Shown here in pieces: positions 27,129 to 35,933 of a DNA stretch of 64,000 nucleotides. Every line of letters starts with the position of its first letter. The stretch's first letter is position 1. The notes beneath the pieces were generated by a model. That model was not told the DNA's origin. It was given only the letters and a program-made list of their open reading frames with translations, and made no database searches. The stretch is from JAWPMT01 sp965267435 (lineage in GTDB: Bacteria; Bacteroidota; Bacteroidia; Cytophagales; Cyclobacteriaceae). The translations under genes and the position numbers were made by a program. Where the stretch lies: positions 434,001 through 498,000 of the forward strand of contig OZ253960.1 in the NCBI GenBank assembly GCA_965267435.1, written 5' to 3'.

Positions 27129-27864
27129 AACCTGGTTTAGCTTGTTACTGCTGCTGGCGATTGGCGCCTGTAACCAGTCTGTCTCGATTGAAACGCCACC
27201 ATGTGATCCAGTGGTGTCAGAGAACGGCAACGTACGCAAGGTGTTCAAAGATTGTCGAACATTGGTCTACAACGCGAGGTACTGGGATTGGGAATTCAAC
27301 CTGCTGTCGGAGGAGCGCATTACCGTAACGGCTCCTGGCAGGCCCTGGGACCAGCAGCCAGAGCTTCAGGATGAGATCATTATCCAGTACGAGCGAGGGC
27401 CTGAGTGGCGGGACCAACTCCGACCACACGTACCCAACCCGACCTTCGACAACTGGAGTACAACGGAAGTTACTGGCATCATTGAAGATGGGCGCCGCGT
27501 GTGGATGCATCCGTTTCGCAGCAATCAGTACTCATTCACGGAGGTAGCGGGATTTCCAGAGGTTTCGCTACCAATCACTGGTCGCGCTAAATGGACGAAG
27601 ACCCTCAATATCTACGATGGATGGGGAGACTGGGCCAATACTACACTCACTACTTTTTATTCGATCCTGGGTCAGGAGGAAATAGACATACCAATGGGTG
27701 CGATGGCTGCCTGGCACGTCAGAGCCAACACGGAAGCCGGCTTTGGGACCAGCACGCATGATTTCTGGTTTCACGAGGAGTATGGCTTCGTAAAGATGGT
27801 GATCAAGAATTACATGGGCCAGCTGGTGGCTTTTGAGTTGGTGGAGGTCATAGAGGGCAGTTGA
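27121..27864 (+). CDS. Lipoprotein of unknown function
   Basis: About 247 residues from ATG 27,121; an upstream ATG at 27,100 lies inside the preceding gene and would spoil the signal. MSKTWFSLLLLLAIGACNQS is a lipoprotein signal with the lipid-modified Cys at residue 17. The mature part is beta-rich with many Trp and Tyr residues (YWDWEFNLLSEERITV; DGWGDWANTTLTTFYSILGQ), and the second half has a SRPBCC- or lipocalin-like feel, but I cannot name the family. It is translationally coupled to the DinB-like gene, suggesting a shared envelope function. Confidence 0.7.
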   Translation: MSKTWFSLLLLLAIGACNQSVSIETPPCDPVVSENGNVRKVFKDCRTLVYNARYWDWEFNLLSEERITVTAPGRPWDQQPELQDEIIIQYERGPEWRDQLRPHVPNPTFDNWSTTEVTGIIEDGRRVWMHPFRSNQYSFTEVAGFPEVSLPITGRAKWTKTLNIYDGWGDWANTTLTTFYSILGQEEIDIPMGAMAAWHVRANTEAGFGTSTHDFWFHEEYGFVKMVIKNYMGQLVAFELVEVIEGS

Positions 27865-27928
27865 TCCGCCTTCGCTAAAGCTTCGGCGGACAAGGAATCC
27901 GCTTTCGCTAAAGCTTCGGCGGACAAGG
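27865..27928. repeat. Two tandem copies of a 31-base palindromic repeat
   Basis: Copies at 27,865-27,895 and 27,898-27,928 (period 33) differ at one position near the left arm. Each has TCCGCC/GGCGGA-type arms around TTCGCTAAAGCTTC. A short tail (27,939-27,956) reads GTTGAGGAGTTGAGAAGT and recurs exactly at 47,317-47,334 in another permease-flanking gap. Probably a dispersed intergenic repeat. Confidence 0.75.
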
Positions 27929-28071
27929 GAGTTGAAGAGTTGAGGAGTTGAGAAGTGTTTTCGATTCGGGCTCGAGCTGAGCTTCAGTCTGATACTTCCA
28001 ACTGAGGCTGCCACGAAATCCTTTGCTGCATCGAAAGCGGCAGAGCCGCCCGCGCCGGTCTGCCAAGAGGA

Positions 28072-28140
28072 TTGCCCTGAAGTAGAGAGGTCAGTGATTC
28101 TAGATCCAAGCGGAGAAATCCCTCCCTCACTTCAGGGCAA
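28072..28140 (-). terminator. Inverted repeat beyond the permease stop
   Basis: Perfect 12-base arms TTGCCCTGAAGT (28,072-28,083) and ACTTCAGGGCAA (28,129-28,140), with partial pairing further in, begin 30 bases past the stop of the minus-strand permease and about 200 bases past the convergent lipoprotein gene. Position fits a terminator for the permease operon, but there is no T-tract. The gap 27,865-28,169 otherwise shows nothing coding. Confidence 0.4.
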
Positions 28141-28169
28141 GTGCGTTGGGGCGCCCCTCAATCAAATTG

Positions 28170-30782
28170 CTATTCGTCTTTCAGTGTCTTCACGGGATTG
28201 ACCATGGCTGCCTGGTAGGACTTAGTCATAACAGTCAGTAACGCGATACCGAAGGTGATCACGCCGGCTATGATGAAGAGGAGAGGGTCCAAGCCGATGC
28301 GGAACTCAAAGCCGTCCAGCCAGTTGCGGGAGACGTAGATCCCGAACGGGATGGATATAAGGAATGATAATGCCAAGAGTAGTGAGAAGTCGCGTGAAAG
28401 GAGCATCAATATCTGGCTGACCTGGGCACCGTGTACTTTGCGGATGCCGATCTCGCGGGAGCGCTGCTCTGCCGAATAGGATGCCAGACCGAACAGTCCC
28501 AGGCACGAGATGAAGACGGAGATGACCGAGAAGATGCTGGCCAGCAGACTGATCAGTTGCTCACTCTCGTACTGCTGCGCATAGGACTCGTCAAGGAACT
28601 GGAACTCGAAGGCGCTGTCGGGGTTGAATGACAGCGTGACGTCTTCGATCTTGGAAAGTGCTTCCGGCGTATTGCCATTGATGCGCACCAGGGCCAGATG
28701 TGCACCCGCAGGGTTGTAGCAGGATATGATCACCGGTGCAATGGGCTCATGCAAGTTGCGCATATGGAAATCCTTCACCACCCCCACGATCTTGCCCTCG
28801 ATGCCCCAGAAGGAGAGGTCCTGGTTGAGCGGGTCGTCAAATCCCATCAGCTCGGCGGCCACCTCATTGATGAGGAAGTTGGTGGAGTCATTGAGTTGCG
28901 AGTCGAATGCCCGGCCCTTCGCCATCTGCATGCCCATGGTCTCGATGAAGTCTTCATCTACGAGCATGACATTGATCTCATGGCCGGCGTTGGGGTCTTT
29001 GCCGGTCCAATTGGCCGAGCTAGTAGAGCGACCGTAGGAGAGGGGATTGCCTGTCGATGCGGACACGGAGGAGACCTCCGGAATGGTGAGTAGCTCCCCT
29101 TTGTAGGACAGCAGTCTTTCCCGTATTTCCCCGGGTATCGCCACCATCACGAGGTTCTCCTTTTTCATACCCAGGTCTTTGCTGAGCATGTAGTCCATTT
29201 GCTTGTAAATCACAGCTGTGCCGATGATGAGCAGCGTGGAGATAGCAAACTGAAAAACGACCAAGCCTTTTCTGAAATAGGTGGAGACCTTAGACTGCTT
29301 GATGCCGCCTTTCATGGCTTCGATGATCTTGAATGTCGGCAGTAACATGGCAGGATACAATCCCGAGAGGAAGCCGACAATGAGCCACAGGCCTATCAGG
29401 AAAATCCACGTAAAAGCGTTTGTGAAATCAAGGGCCAGGTCCAATTCGACAAGGGCATTGAAGTAGGGTAGGAGCAACAATACGAGTCCAATGGAGAGCA
29501 CCAACGACAGCGCTGTCAGGAGGAATGCTTCGAGGAAAAACTGGACCCTCACGGATCCCCGGCGAGCGCCCATGACTTTTCTGAGGCCAATTTCTTTGGA
29601 CCGTCTGCCGGATCGGGCAGTGGCAAGGTTCATGAAATTGATGCAAGCAATGGCAAGCAGGAAAATGGCGATGACGGTCATGATGCGCACATTGTCGATG
29701 CGTCCACCAGCCACCACGCCATCGTCAAAATTGGAGTAGAGGTAAGTGTCGGTGAATTTTTGCAGGATAAGGGTCTCATTCCCCGCCAGGTTGTTGTCCT
29801 GTGTGTGGTCGTTGATTTCGCTTAGGATGCGATCACTGACTGCTGCTAGTTTCTCCGGGCTGTCGATGATCAGGAATGCTCCGAAGCTGCCATTGCCCCA
29901 GTTGTCGACCCACGAGTTTTGGCTGTAATACTGGACCGCTGGCAACAGAAAGTCAAACCGCAAAGTGGAGTGCTGAGGGACATCTTTGAATATCCCGACG
30001 ATCTTAGCGTCATAGTTACTGTCCATGTAGATGTCCTCGATGCTCAGGGTCTTGCCGAGGCACGACTGCCAGTCTTCTTTGAAGTGCTTGCGAGCGAGCG
30101 TCTCAGAGACGAGCATCGTGTTCGGGTCCGTTAGCAACTGTTCGCCGGCTCTCGCCAGGAGCGGAAACGTCAATTGCTCTGTGAAATTGGGGGTCACATA
30201 GTAGCCTCTTTCCGCCGCTCCCTTGTCTCCCAGCGTCACCGGGTACTCGAGCTCCCAGGATACCTGCACTACATCGTCCACTTCCGGGTATTCTTCCCTG
30301 ACAAGGTCTGCCGCCGGCTTGGGGATCGATGAAGTCGTGGAGGCCATACCATTGGACTGGTGCATCACGCGAAAGACCTGGTAGATCTTGTCACCATTGG
30401 CATGGAACGAATTGACGCTTCGCTCATAGTTGACCCACAAGAGAATGAGGATACTCGAGGCGATTCCGACCACGAGCCCAAGGAGATTGAGCACTGTGTA
30501 GCCCTTGTACCTGAGGGCATTTCTGAGTGCGATGATTAGAAAGTTTTTGACCATTGCTATTTGAATTATTCGATTCGGTATTGAGATGTTTTTGATGATG
30601 CCGGGTCTAAAAAGGAGCAGGACATCAGCGGTAAAGAGCCGTCTGGCTTTGGAGGGATTATCTTCCGCGCGCGCCACGAAGAGCTCCGATAGATCACCTT
30701 CTACGTCTTCCAGTAGCTCGTCTTTGCAAAACCACCGGAGCAGCCTCAAAGGGATCTTTGGAGGAGACAGTTCCTGGTTCAT
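28170..30782 (-). CDS. FtsX/MacB-like ABC permease with N-terminal permease prefix domain
   Basis: 870 residues. The prefix domain is at about 7-60 (PPKIPLRLLRWFCKDELLED, then V-E-G-D-L-S-E-L-F), followed by a membrane helix (GYTVLNLLGLVVGIASSILI), MacB periplasmic domain, FtsX helices (MNLATARSGRRSKEIGLRKV), a second periplasmic domain and C-terminal FtsX helices (QRSREIGIRKVHGAQ). Same architecture as the permease at 9,664 but clearly diverged. Its start overlaps the PadR stop by 4 bases. No ATPase is encoded nearby, so it must work with one encoded elsewhere or without one. Confidence 0.92.
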   Translation of the reverse strand: MNQELSPPKIPLRLLRWFCKDELLEDVEGDLSELFVARAEDNPSKARRLFTADVLLLFRPGIIKNISIPNRIIQIAMVKNFLIIALRNALRYKGYTVLNLLGLVVGIASSILILLWVNYERSVNSFHANGDKIYQVFRVMHQSNGMASTTSSIPKPAADLVREEYPEVDDVVQVSWELEYPVTLGDKGAAERGYYVTPNFTEQLTFPLLARAGEQLLTDPNTMLVSETLARKHFKEDWQSCLGKTLSIEDIYMDSNYDAKIVGIFKDVPQHSTLRFDFLLPAVQYYSQNSWVDNWGNGSFGAFLIIDSPEKLAAVSDRILSEINDHTQDNNLAGNETLILQKFTDTYLYSNFDDGVVAGGRIDNVRIMTVIAIFLLAIACINFMNLATARSGRRSKEIGLRKVMGARRGSVRVQFFLEAFLLTALSLVLSIGLVLLLLPYFNALVELDLALDFTNAFTWIFLIGLWLIVGFLSGLYPAMLLPTFKIIEAMKGGIKQSKVSTYFRKGLVVFQFAISTLLIIGTAVIYKQMDYMLSKDLGMKKENLVMVAIPGEIRERLLSYKGELLTIPEVSSVSASTGNPLSYGRSTSSANWTGKDPNAGHEINVMLVDEDFIETMGMQMAKGRAFDSQLNDSTNFLINEVAAELMGFDDPLNQDLSFWGIEGKIVGVVKDFHMRNLHEPIAPVIISCYNPAGAHLALVRINGNTPEALSKIEDVTLSFNPDSAFEFQFLDESYAQQYESEQLISLLASIFSVISVFISCLGLFGLASYSAEQRSREIGIRKVHGAQVSQILMLLSRDFSLLLALSFLISIPFGIYVSRNWLDGFEFRIGLDPLLFIIAGVITFGIALLTVMTKSYQAAMVNPVKTLKDE

Positions 30783-31117
30783 GCGAATTTGAAATCAAAG
30801 GCGACGGAAGGCACGGCATCCCACAGCTTTTTCCTCGTATCCATGTTCTCGTCGAGTGCCTTCTTACCCGCCGGAGTGACCTTGAAGAATCGCTTGCGCT
30901 TACCACCCCGCTTGGCTGTCGCTTCTCCGAACTCCGACTTCAGGAAGCCTTTCTTCTCCAGGCGGTCGAGGGCAGTGCGCATCGCACCGACGCTGACCTT
31001 GCGGTCCAGACGGGTTTCAATCTCCTCTTTGATGGAGATCCCGTAGGCCTTTTCATACAGGATGGCGACCGTTAAAAGGACGATTTCTTCGAACTCTCCA
31101 ATGGAATATTTTCCCAT
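30779..31117 (-). CDS. PadR family transcriptional regulator
   Basis: 112 residues: MGKYSIGEFEEIVLLTVAIL is the start of the winged helix, KVSVGAMRTALDRLEKKGFL is the recognition region, and A-K-R-G-G-K-R-K-R-F-F-K-V-T the wing. It overlaps the permease start by 4 bases. Just upstream are two direct repeats of AGTCCTAAAyGTAG, a plausible autoregulatory operator. Paired function with the permease is supported by the second such pair in this window. Confidence 0.93.
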   Translation of the reverse strand: MGKYSIGEFEEIVLLTVAILYEKAYGISIKEEIETRLDRKVSVGAMRTALDRLEKKGFLKSEFGEATAKRGGKRKRFFKVTPAGKKALDENMDTRKKLWDAVPSVAFDFKFA

Positions 31118-31129
31118 GTTTTTGATTTT

Positions 31130-31169
31130 AGTCCTAAATGTAGCTAAAAATTATAAGTCCTAAACGTAG
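31130..31169 (-). promoter_or_regulatory. Direct-repeat operator candidate upstream of PadR
   Basis: AGTCCTAAATGTAG (31,130-31,143) and AGTCCTAAACGTAG (31,156-31,169) match at 13 of 14 positions, 26 bases apart start to start (about 2.5 helical turns). The nearer copy is 12 bases before the PadR start codon, so binding would block transcription or translation. The element is AT-rich between copies and could also hold the promoter. Confidence 0.55.
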
Positions 31170-31311
31170 TTTTTATAACTGAGTTACAAATTGAACAAAT
31201 GAGTGGATGGAAAGACCGGCTGATTCTGCTACTTCCGGGGTTCAATTCATTGAGGTTGCCCGGTTCGAAGCCGAAATCCTATCTTCCGCTTTGAATCAGT
31301 TAGTTACCAGT

Positions 31312-31692
31312 ATGCCAGATGTCACCAACGAATTTTACGAGATACGCATCAATCCCGAGAAGAATCGGGCTTATCTGACCCTCAAAGGTTTTTGGAGGAA
31401 GAAAGAGGATGTGCCCAACTACGTTTCTGACTTCATTTCTGTCGTAGCGCCGCTCCAGGCAGGCTTCACCATCGTCACGGATCTTCGAGAGTTCAAGCCC
31501 CCCTCCCAGGAGGTAGCTCCTGTTCACGCTGAGGTGCAAGCTGCGCTAATGGAGAAAGGACTTGCGAGAGTGGCTGAAGTGGTCAGCAGGTCACTGGTCA
31601 AACTGGCAGCCGATAAGTACTCCAAGGAATCGGGCATGTCAAAAGTGGTCGTGGGCTCCATCGAAGAGGCAGAGGCTGCTCTTGACGCGTAG
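31312..31692 (+). CDS. Conserved-type small protein of unknown function
   Basis: About 126 residues from ATG 31,312 (MPDVTNEFYEIRINPEKNRA). The frame extends back to 31,207, but those residues look non-coding. Alternating strands and helices (AYLTLKGFWRKKEDVPNYVS, G-F-T-I-V-T-D-L-R-E-F, LARVAEVVSRSLVKLAADKY) suggest an alpha/beta fold like STAS/SpoIIAA proteins. No signal peptide. It stands alone between two permease loci. Fold assignment is a guess. Confidence 0.6.
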   Translation: MPDVTNEFYEIRINPEKNRAYLTLKGFWRKKEDVPNYVSDFISVVAPLQAGFTIVTDLREFKPPSQEVAPVHAEVQAALMEKGLARVAEVVSRSLVKLAADKYSKESGMSKVVVGSIEEAEAALDA

Positions 31693-31821
31693 AAAAGTGA
31701 CTCGCAGGTAAATCAGCAGGAGGTTCTCTGCTTTCATGGGGGAGTGCGAGCCATTCGTGAGCATGCTGAGTCACGAATGACTCCTCAATCGTATGTTTTA
31801 ACATTCCTTGTTTCTACACTT

Positions 31822-34275
31822 ATGTTAAGACATCACCTCACATACTTCTATCGGTTCCTTGCCCGGCATCGCAAGTACGCTTTTGTCAATCTCTTTGGCC
31901 TGGTATTGGGCATCGCGGCCTTCGTGTACATTGCTGATTACGCTGCATTCGAAGAGAGCTTTGACGACTACCACCGAGATGCCGATCGCATCCTCCGTGT
32001 GACCAGTCAGAAGATCCAGGACGGCGTTGAGAATCCTCGCAAGTCTTCTGCCTCCGTAGCTCTAGGACCATTTCTTGAGAGTTTTACGGAGGTGGAGCAG
32101 GTAGCCCGAGTTCACATCTTTGACAATGAGCGGCACATCGTGACCATCGAAGACCCGCTCGGTAATCAGCGGAAGTACGAGGAACGCAACGGCTTCCATG
32201 CTGAAGAGAATTACTTCAACATCTTCTCCGACCAGCTTGTGGCTGGTAACTCGGAAACTTGCCTGCAAGATCCCTTTTCCATTGTTCTGACTGAGTCGTT
32301 AGCGGCAAAGTACTTTCCAAAACAGCAGGCACTCGGCAAAACACTGCAATTGATGGATGAAGACGTGCAGACTTTCACCGTGACGGGAATTGTCAAAGAC
32401 CGTCCTGCCAACAGTCACTTCCAGTACGATTATTTGGTTTCCCTGAAGACCATGGAGACCCTGTGGCACTATGCCCGGTGGACCAGCTGGGATTGGGACT
32501 TCTTTCATACCTACATCAAAGTTCGCCCCGGTGTGAATCTGGCCAAGTTGGAGCAGGAAATCAATTCAAGGGTCGCGGCGTATGGTCGGGAGGCATTTGC
32601 TGAGAGGAACTATCAAATGGACTACCAGCTACAAGCTCTTCGGGACATTCATCTGCATTCGGATCTGGGGCGGGAGCTTTCGGTGAACGGCAATGGTGAG
32701 TCCTTAGGGTACCTAAAGGTCATTGGTCTGCTGATCCTGTTGCTTGCTTACGTGAATTATATCAACCTTGTCACAGCCGCATCGGGTCTTCGAGCGAAGG
32801 AGATTGGTATTCGAAAAGTCACAGGTGCTCCCAGGTCCTTCCTTCGACGCCAATTCCTGGTGGAGGCCCTCTGTATGAATTTCCTGGCTTTGATTGCTGC
32901 TATTGGGCTCATTGCTTACTCCGCACCCTACCTGTCTATGGTGACAGGACATGACTTTCAATGGCTCGCACTGGAGCAACCAATGATCGCGGTCACTACC
33001 TTGCTCTGGGTCTCGCTCGGTGTCTTGATTTCAGGGTTGTACCCTGCGATCGTACTTAGCAGGCTGGAGCCGTCGCGTATACTCAAGGGGTCATTCAAGA
33101 GTTCGTCCACCGGTATCAATCTGAGAAGATGGTTGGTGATCATCCAGTTCGCCGCCTCCATTCTACTCGTTTGTGGGACCCTGGGCATTTACCTGCAAAT
33201 TGACTTCCTGAGGAATAGAGATTTGGGCATTCAGCTCGATCAGGTAGTGGCTGTTCATAGTCCCAATGAGCGCTCTGACAACTTCTGGAATGAGTTTGAC
33301 TATCTGCGGAACCAGGCGGAGGCGCAGCCGGGTATTCGAATGATGTCCGGGTCCAATCAGCTGCCCGGTAACATCCTATATCATGTGGAATTGTACAAGC
33401 AGGGCCATCAGAATATTACTGAAGCGAAAGTGCTGAAACACATTTGGGTGGACTACGACTACTCGGAACTTTACGACCTGGAGGTGATGGCTGGAAGGGA
33501 TTATGATCCGGCACGGACTGGTGACGAGCGCTCTCTGCTACTTAATGCTTCCGCTGCCAGGCTGTTGGGATTTGAAAAGCCTGAGGACGCTGTGGACAAG
33601 GCGGTAACCTGGGTGCATTCGTATGGCGCTTTGGATGAAATGAAGTGTATTGGCGTGGTGGAGGACTTCGACCAGTCGGCATTAGGCAGTTCTGAGCCGA
33701 TGGCGTTCATCATGAATCGTTTTTTCCATTGGTATGAAACGGGCTATTTCCTCTTCAAGATCCAGCCTGACAACATGGAGGAGAGCCTGGCCTTCCTGCG
33801 AGAAGAGTATGAAAAACTCTATCCCCAGGAACAGTTCACCTACTACTTCATGGACCGGCGCTTTGCGGCGGACTACGCATCGGAGATCAACTTTGGCAAG
33901 CTGTTTTTGCTCTTTGCTGTTTTGGCCATCTTCATTGCCAATTTGGGATTGCTGGGGTTGATCGCCTTCATCGTACAGCAGCGAACCAAGGAAATCACCA
34001 TTCGGAAAGTGCTGGGTGCTACCCTCACTCAGATCCTGTCCCTGTTGACTAGAAGTTTTAGCGGTCAGTTGCTCATTGCCGTGGCGTTGGCGGTGCCGGT
34101 AGCGTTCGTTTTGCTCAGGTCGTGGTTAGAGCGTTTCAGCTACCGTATGGAGTTGAGTCCATTGCTCTTTACGCTGCCGATCCTGTTGATAGCCGTTCTG
34201 TACTTGTTGACCTGTGTCTCGCAATCAGTAGGAGTGGCCCGGCAAAATCCAGTGAAGCATTTGCGGAAGGAGTAG
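31822..34275 (+). CDS. FtsX/MacB-like ABC permease without prefix domain
   Basis: About 817 residues from ATG 31,822 (MLRHHLTYFYRFLARHRKYA), the typical start of this subfamily; upstream in-frame codons to 31,744 are non-family. Standard duplicated MacB layout: helix one (FVNLFGLVLGIAAFVYIADY), periplasmic domain, FtsX helices with ASGLRAKEIGIRKVTGA, second periplasmic domain, and C-terminal helices with QQRTKEITIRKVLGAT. No regulator or ATPase adjoins. Convergent with the anti-sigma gene, 14 bases apart. Confidence 0.9.
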   Translation: MLRHHLTYFYRFLARHRKYAFVNLFGLVLGIAAFVYIADYAAFEESFDDYHRDADRILRVTSQKIQDGVENPRKSSASVALGPFLESFTEVEQVARVHIFDNERHIVTIEDPLGNQRKYEERNGFHAEENYFNIFSDQLVAGNSETCLQDPFSIVLTESLAAKYFPKQQALGKTLQLMDEDVQTFTVTGIVKDRPANSHFQYDYLVSLKTMETLWHYARWTSWDWDFFHTYIKVRPGVNLAKLEQEINSRVAAYGREAFAERNYQMDYQLQALRDIHLHSDLGRELSVNGNGESLGYLKVIGLLILLLAYVNYINLVTAASGLRAKEIGIRKVTGAPRSFLRRQFLVEALCMNFLALIAAIGLIAYSAPYLSMVTGHDFQWLALEQPMIAVTTLLWVSLGVLISGLYPAIVLSRLEPSRILKGSFKSSSTGINLRRWLVIIQFAASILLVCGTLGIYLQIDFLRNRDLGIQLDQVVAVHSPNERSDNFWNEFDYLRNQAEAQPGIRMMSGSNQLPGNILYHVELYKQGHQNITEAKVLKHIWVDYDYSELYDLEVMAGRDYDPARTGDERSLLLNASAARLLGFEKPEDAVDKAVTWVHSYGALDEMKCIGVVEDFDQSALGSSEPMAFIMNRFFHWYETGYFLFKIQPDNMEESLAFLREEYEKLYPQEQFTYYFMDRRFAADYASEINFGKLFLLFAVLAIFIANLGLLGLIAFIVQQRTKEITIRKVLGATLTQILSLLTRSFSGQLLIAVALAVPVAFVLLRSWLERFSYRMELSPLLFTLPILLIAVLYLLTCVSQSVGVARQNPVKHLRKE

Positions 34276-34289
34276 GGAGTATGCTTGCC

Positions 34290-35087
34290 TCAGCCTTCGC
34301 CGTACACCTGCATGGTTTCCAGAGATGGAGAGACGCTGCCGCCTCGAGGCTCAATCGTAATGGCAAAGGCGGTGGCGCCTACGATGTCTTTCAATTGAAT
34401 GAGTGCCTGTATGTTATCGGCATCAAAGACACCTGCGTCTACCGGAGTACCGTCAACGATGGCCCAAAGTTGGAACTGCTGGTCGGCGGCGATGGCCTGC
34501 AGATTTTGGATGCTCAGGTAGACCTCCGCAGTCGATTCATTCCAATAGACATTCCCACTGGCCGCAGGTGCGCTATCTGTACCCCGCAAAGCGACGGATC
34601 GGAAGCTGGGGTTGTTGATGATGCTGAAGTTGGCCGCCAGGGCGTCTAGTCGTTCGTTTACCAGGTTGTAGTCCTGCGCCATCTTTTGGTTTTGGGCGAT
34701 AAGGTTTGACAGCTGCTCTTCAGCTGCTTGCCACTTGCCAAAGAAGTAGTAAGCGAAGAAGCCGGACACCAGGAGGAGACTTACACTTGCCGCGGTCAGA
34801 TAGTTTGACCACATGGGCCGGAGTGGACGGACTGCAGTCTCTCGTCCAGTGGTTGTCTCGGGGCTATTGTCGATCGCGCTTAGCAATGCTGGCTTCGCGG
34901 ATGCCGGGGGGTCGATGGCACCTGCCTTCGCCATGGCTTCGACGCTTTCCTCGATGAGGCGCAGCTCTTCCCTCACCTCCGGGTGTGCTGCGAGCATGGC
35001 TTCCGCTTGCTGCCTATCCTCTGCGGAGAGGTCCCCCAGTACATACAATTCCAGGGCGCCGGATGCTATGTATTCTGCAGGTGTCAC
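34290..35087 (-). CDS. Anti-sigma factor, RskA (anti-sigma-K) type
   Basis: 265 residues: cytoplasmic N-terminal anti-sigma segment (residues 1-50; Y-I-A-S-G-A-L-E-L-Y-V-L-G-D-L-S), one membrane helix at about 96-116, a coiled-coil stretch (Q-A-A-E-E-Q-L-S-N-L-I-A-Q-N-Q) and a periplasmic RskA domain (VYLSIQNLQAIAADQQFQLW, then A-I-V-D-G-T-P-V-D-A-G). It would hold the ECF sigma factor inactive until a periplasmic signal triggers its proteolysis. The sigma gene overlaps its start by 4 bases. A rhomboid protease at 53,827 is one candidate processing enzyme, but that is speculative. Confidence 0.9.
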   Translation of the reverse strand: MTPAEYIASGALELYVLGDLSAEDRQQAEAMLAAHPEVREELRLIEESVEAMAKAGAIDPPASAKPALLSAIDNSPETTTGRETAVRPLRPMWSNYLTAASVSLLLVSGFFAYYFFGKWQAAEEQLSNLIAQNQKMAQDYNLVNERLDALAANFSIINNPSFRSVALRGTDSAPAASGNVYWNESTAEVYLSIQNLQAIAADQQFQLWAIVDGTPVDAGVFDADNIQALIQLKDIVGATAFAITIEPRGGSVSPSLETMQVYGEG

Positions 35088-35635
35088 GTTGCTTTCAGTT
35101 TTTGTCTCAAGAGTAGTAGTGCTTGCCGCAGGCGTGTTTTTACCGTGCCCAGGGGGATGTCGTACTCCTTGGCCACCTCAGAATGGGTAAATCCTTCGAA
35201 ATAGATCTTTTGCACGACAAATTGCTGATCGCGGTTGAGCTGCTTCACCACATCCTCCAGACCAATTGTGTCCGTCTGTAGCTCGTCGACTTCGTTCTTC
35301 TTGAGATCATATACGAACTGATCCAGCGGATCGGTTTTTTCTGAAGACCTCATTTCCCTGGACCGCGTCTTATCGATCGCCAGATTGCGAAATATGTTGA
35401 GCATCCATGTGAACAGTCGGCCCTTTCCCGCATCGTATTTCCCGATATTTTCCCATACCTTCAAGAACCCATCTTGCAGCACTTCCGCTGCCAATTCCTC
35501 ACTTCTGAGGATACGCACAATAGTCCCGAAGAGCGCCCCGGAGTAATGGTCGTACAAGTAGGCCAATGCTTCCTTGTCCCTCTCGCGTAGTCTTTTTACC
35601 AGCGCCTCTTCCGATATGTTCGCCTGCTTTGGCAC
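35084..35635 (-). CDS. ECF sigma factor (sigma-K-like)
   Basis: 183 residues with region 2 (LRERDKEALAYLYDHYSGAL; the E-E-L-A-A-E-V-L-Q-D-G-F-L-K-V-W core; FTWMLNIFRNLAIDKTRSRE) and region 4 (QIYFEGF-type H-S-E-V-A-K-E-Y-D-I-P-L-G-T-V-K-T-R-L-R-Q-A). It directs RNA polymerase to a stress or envelope regulon. Translational coupling to the RskA-type anti-sigma gene (4-base overlap) is typical of sigma-K/RskA modules. Confidence 0.93.
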   Translation of the reverse strand: MPKQANISEEALVKRLRERDKEALAYLYDHYSGALFGTIVRILRSEELAAEVLQDGFLKVWENIGKYDAGKGRLFTWMLNIFRNLAIDKTRSREMRSSEKTDPLDQFVYDLKKNEVDELQTDTIGLEDVVKQLNRDQQFVVQKIYFEGFTHSEVAKEYDIPLGTVKTRLRQALLLLRQKLKAT

Positions 35636-35933
35636 TTGACGTAATATAGGGAAAGTGGTGTTTCCCCTCAGAGAAGCTAAAAGCGTGGTCCTCCTTTTTA
35701 AACATGCTCATAGCCTGGAGAGCTACTTATTGAGCGGGAGATCTTGGTTCATTGATCTTGGTTCTCGGAAACTTCCATGGTTTGAGGGAAAGGCTCGCCC
35801 GGAATCAGGACCCAGCAACGATGATCAAATACACGGAACAACGCTCAAGCCACCAAGAACCAGGAACAATGATCAACGAACATTGAACATTGATCCAGGA
35901 ACAACGATCAAGGAACAGTCTTGTTGACTTGGA
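35636..35933. repeat. Gap with degenerate GGAACA-type intergenic repeats
   Basis: From about 35,836 the sequence repeats short words such as GGAACAATGATC, GAACATTGAAC and GGAACAACGATCAAGG, with no coherent protein. Similar words recur at 51,275-51,320 and 54,541-54,745. I see no gene or RNA here. The nature of the repeat is unknown. Confidence 0.5.

Noticed and set aside
27865..27928. Possible CRISPR array
   Set aside because: Only two near-identical units, separated by two bases; no spacers and no cas gene nearby.
34290..35635. Sigma/anti-sigma pair as the partner of the STN-type TonB receptor at 17,960
   Set aside because: The anti-sigma factor is RskA-type, not FecR-type, and lies about 14 kb away on an independent transcript, so there is no positive support for a link.
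35655..35927. A 90-codon plus-strand frame upstream of the VanX-like gene
   Set aside because: Its second half is built from GGAACA-type repeats and has no protein character.
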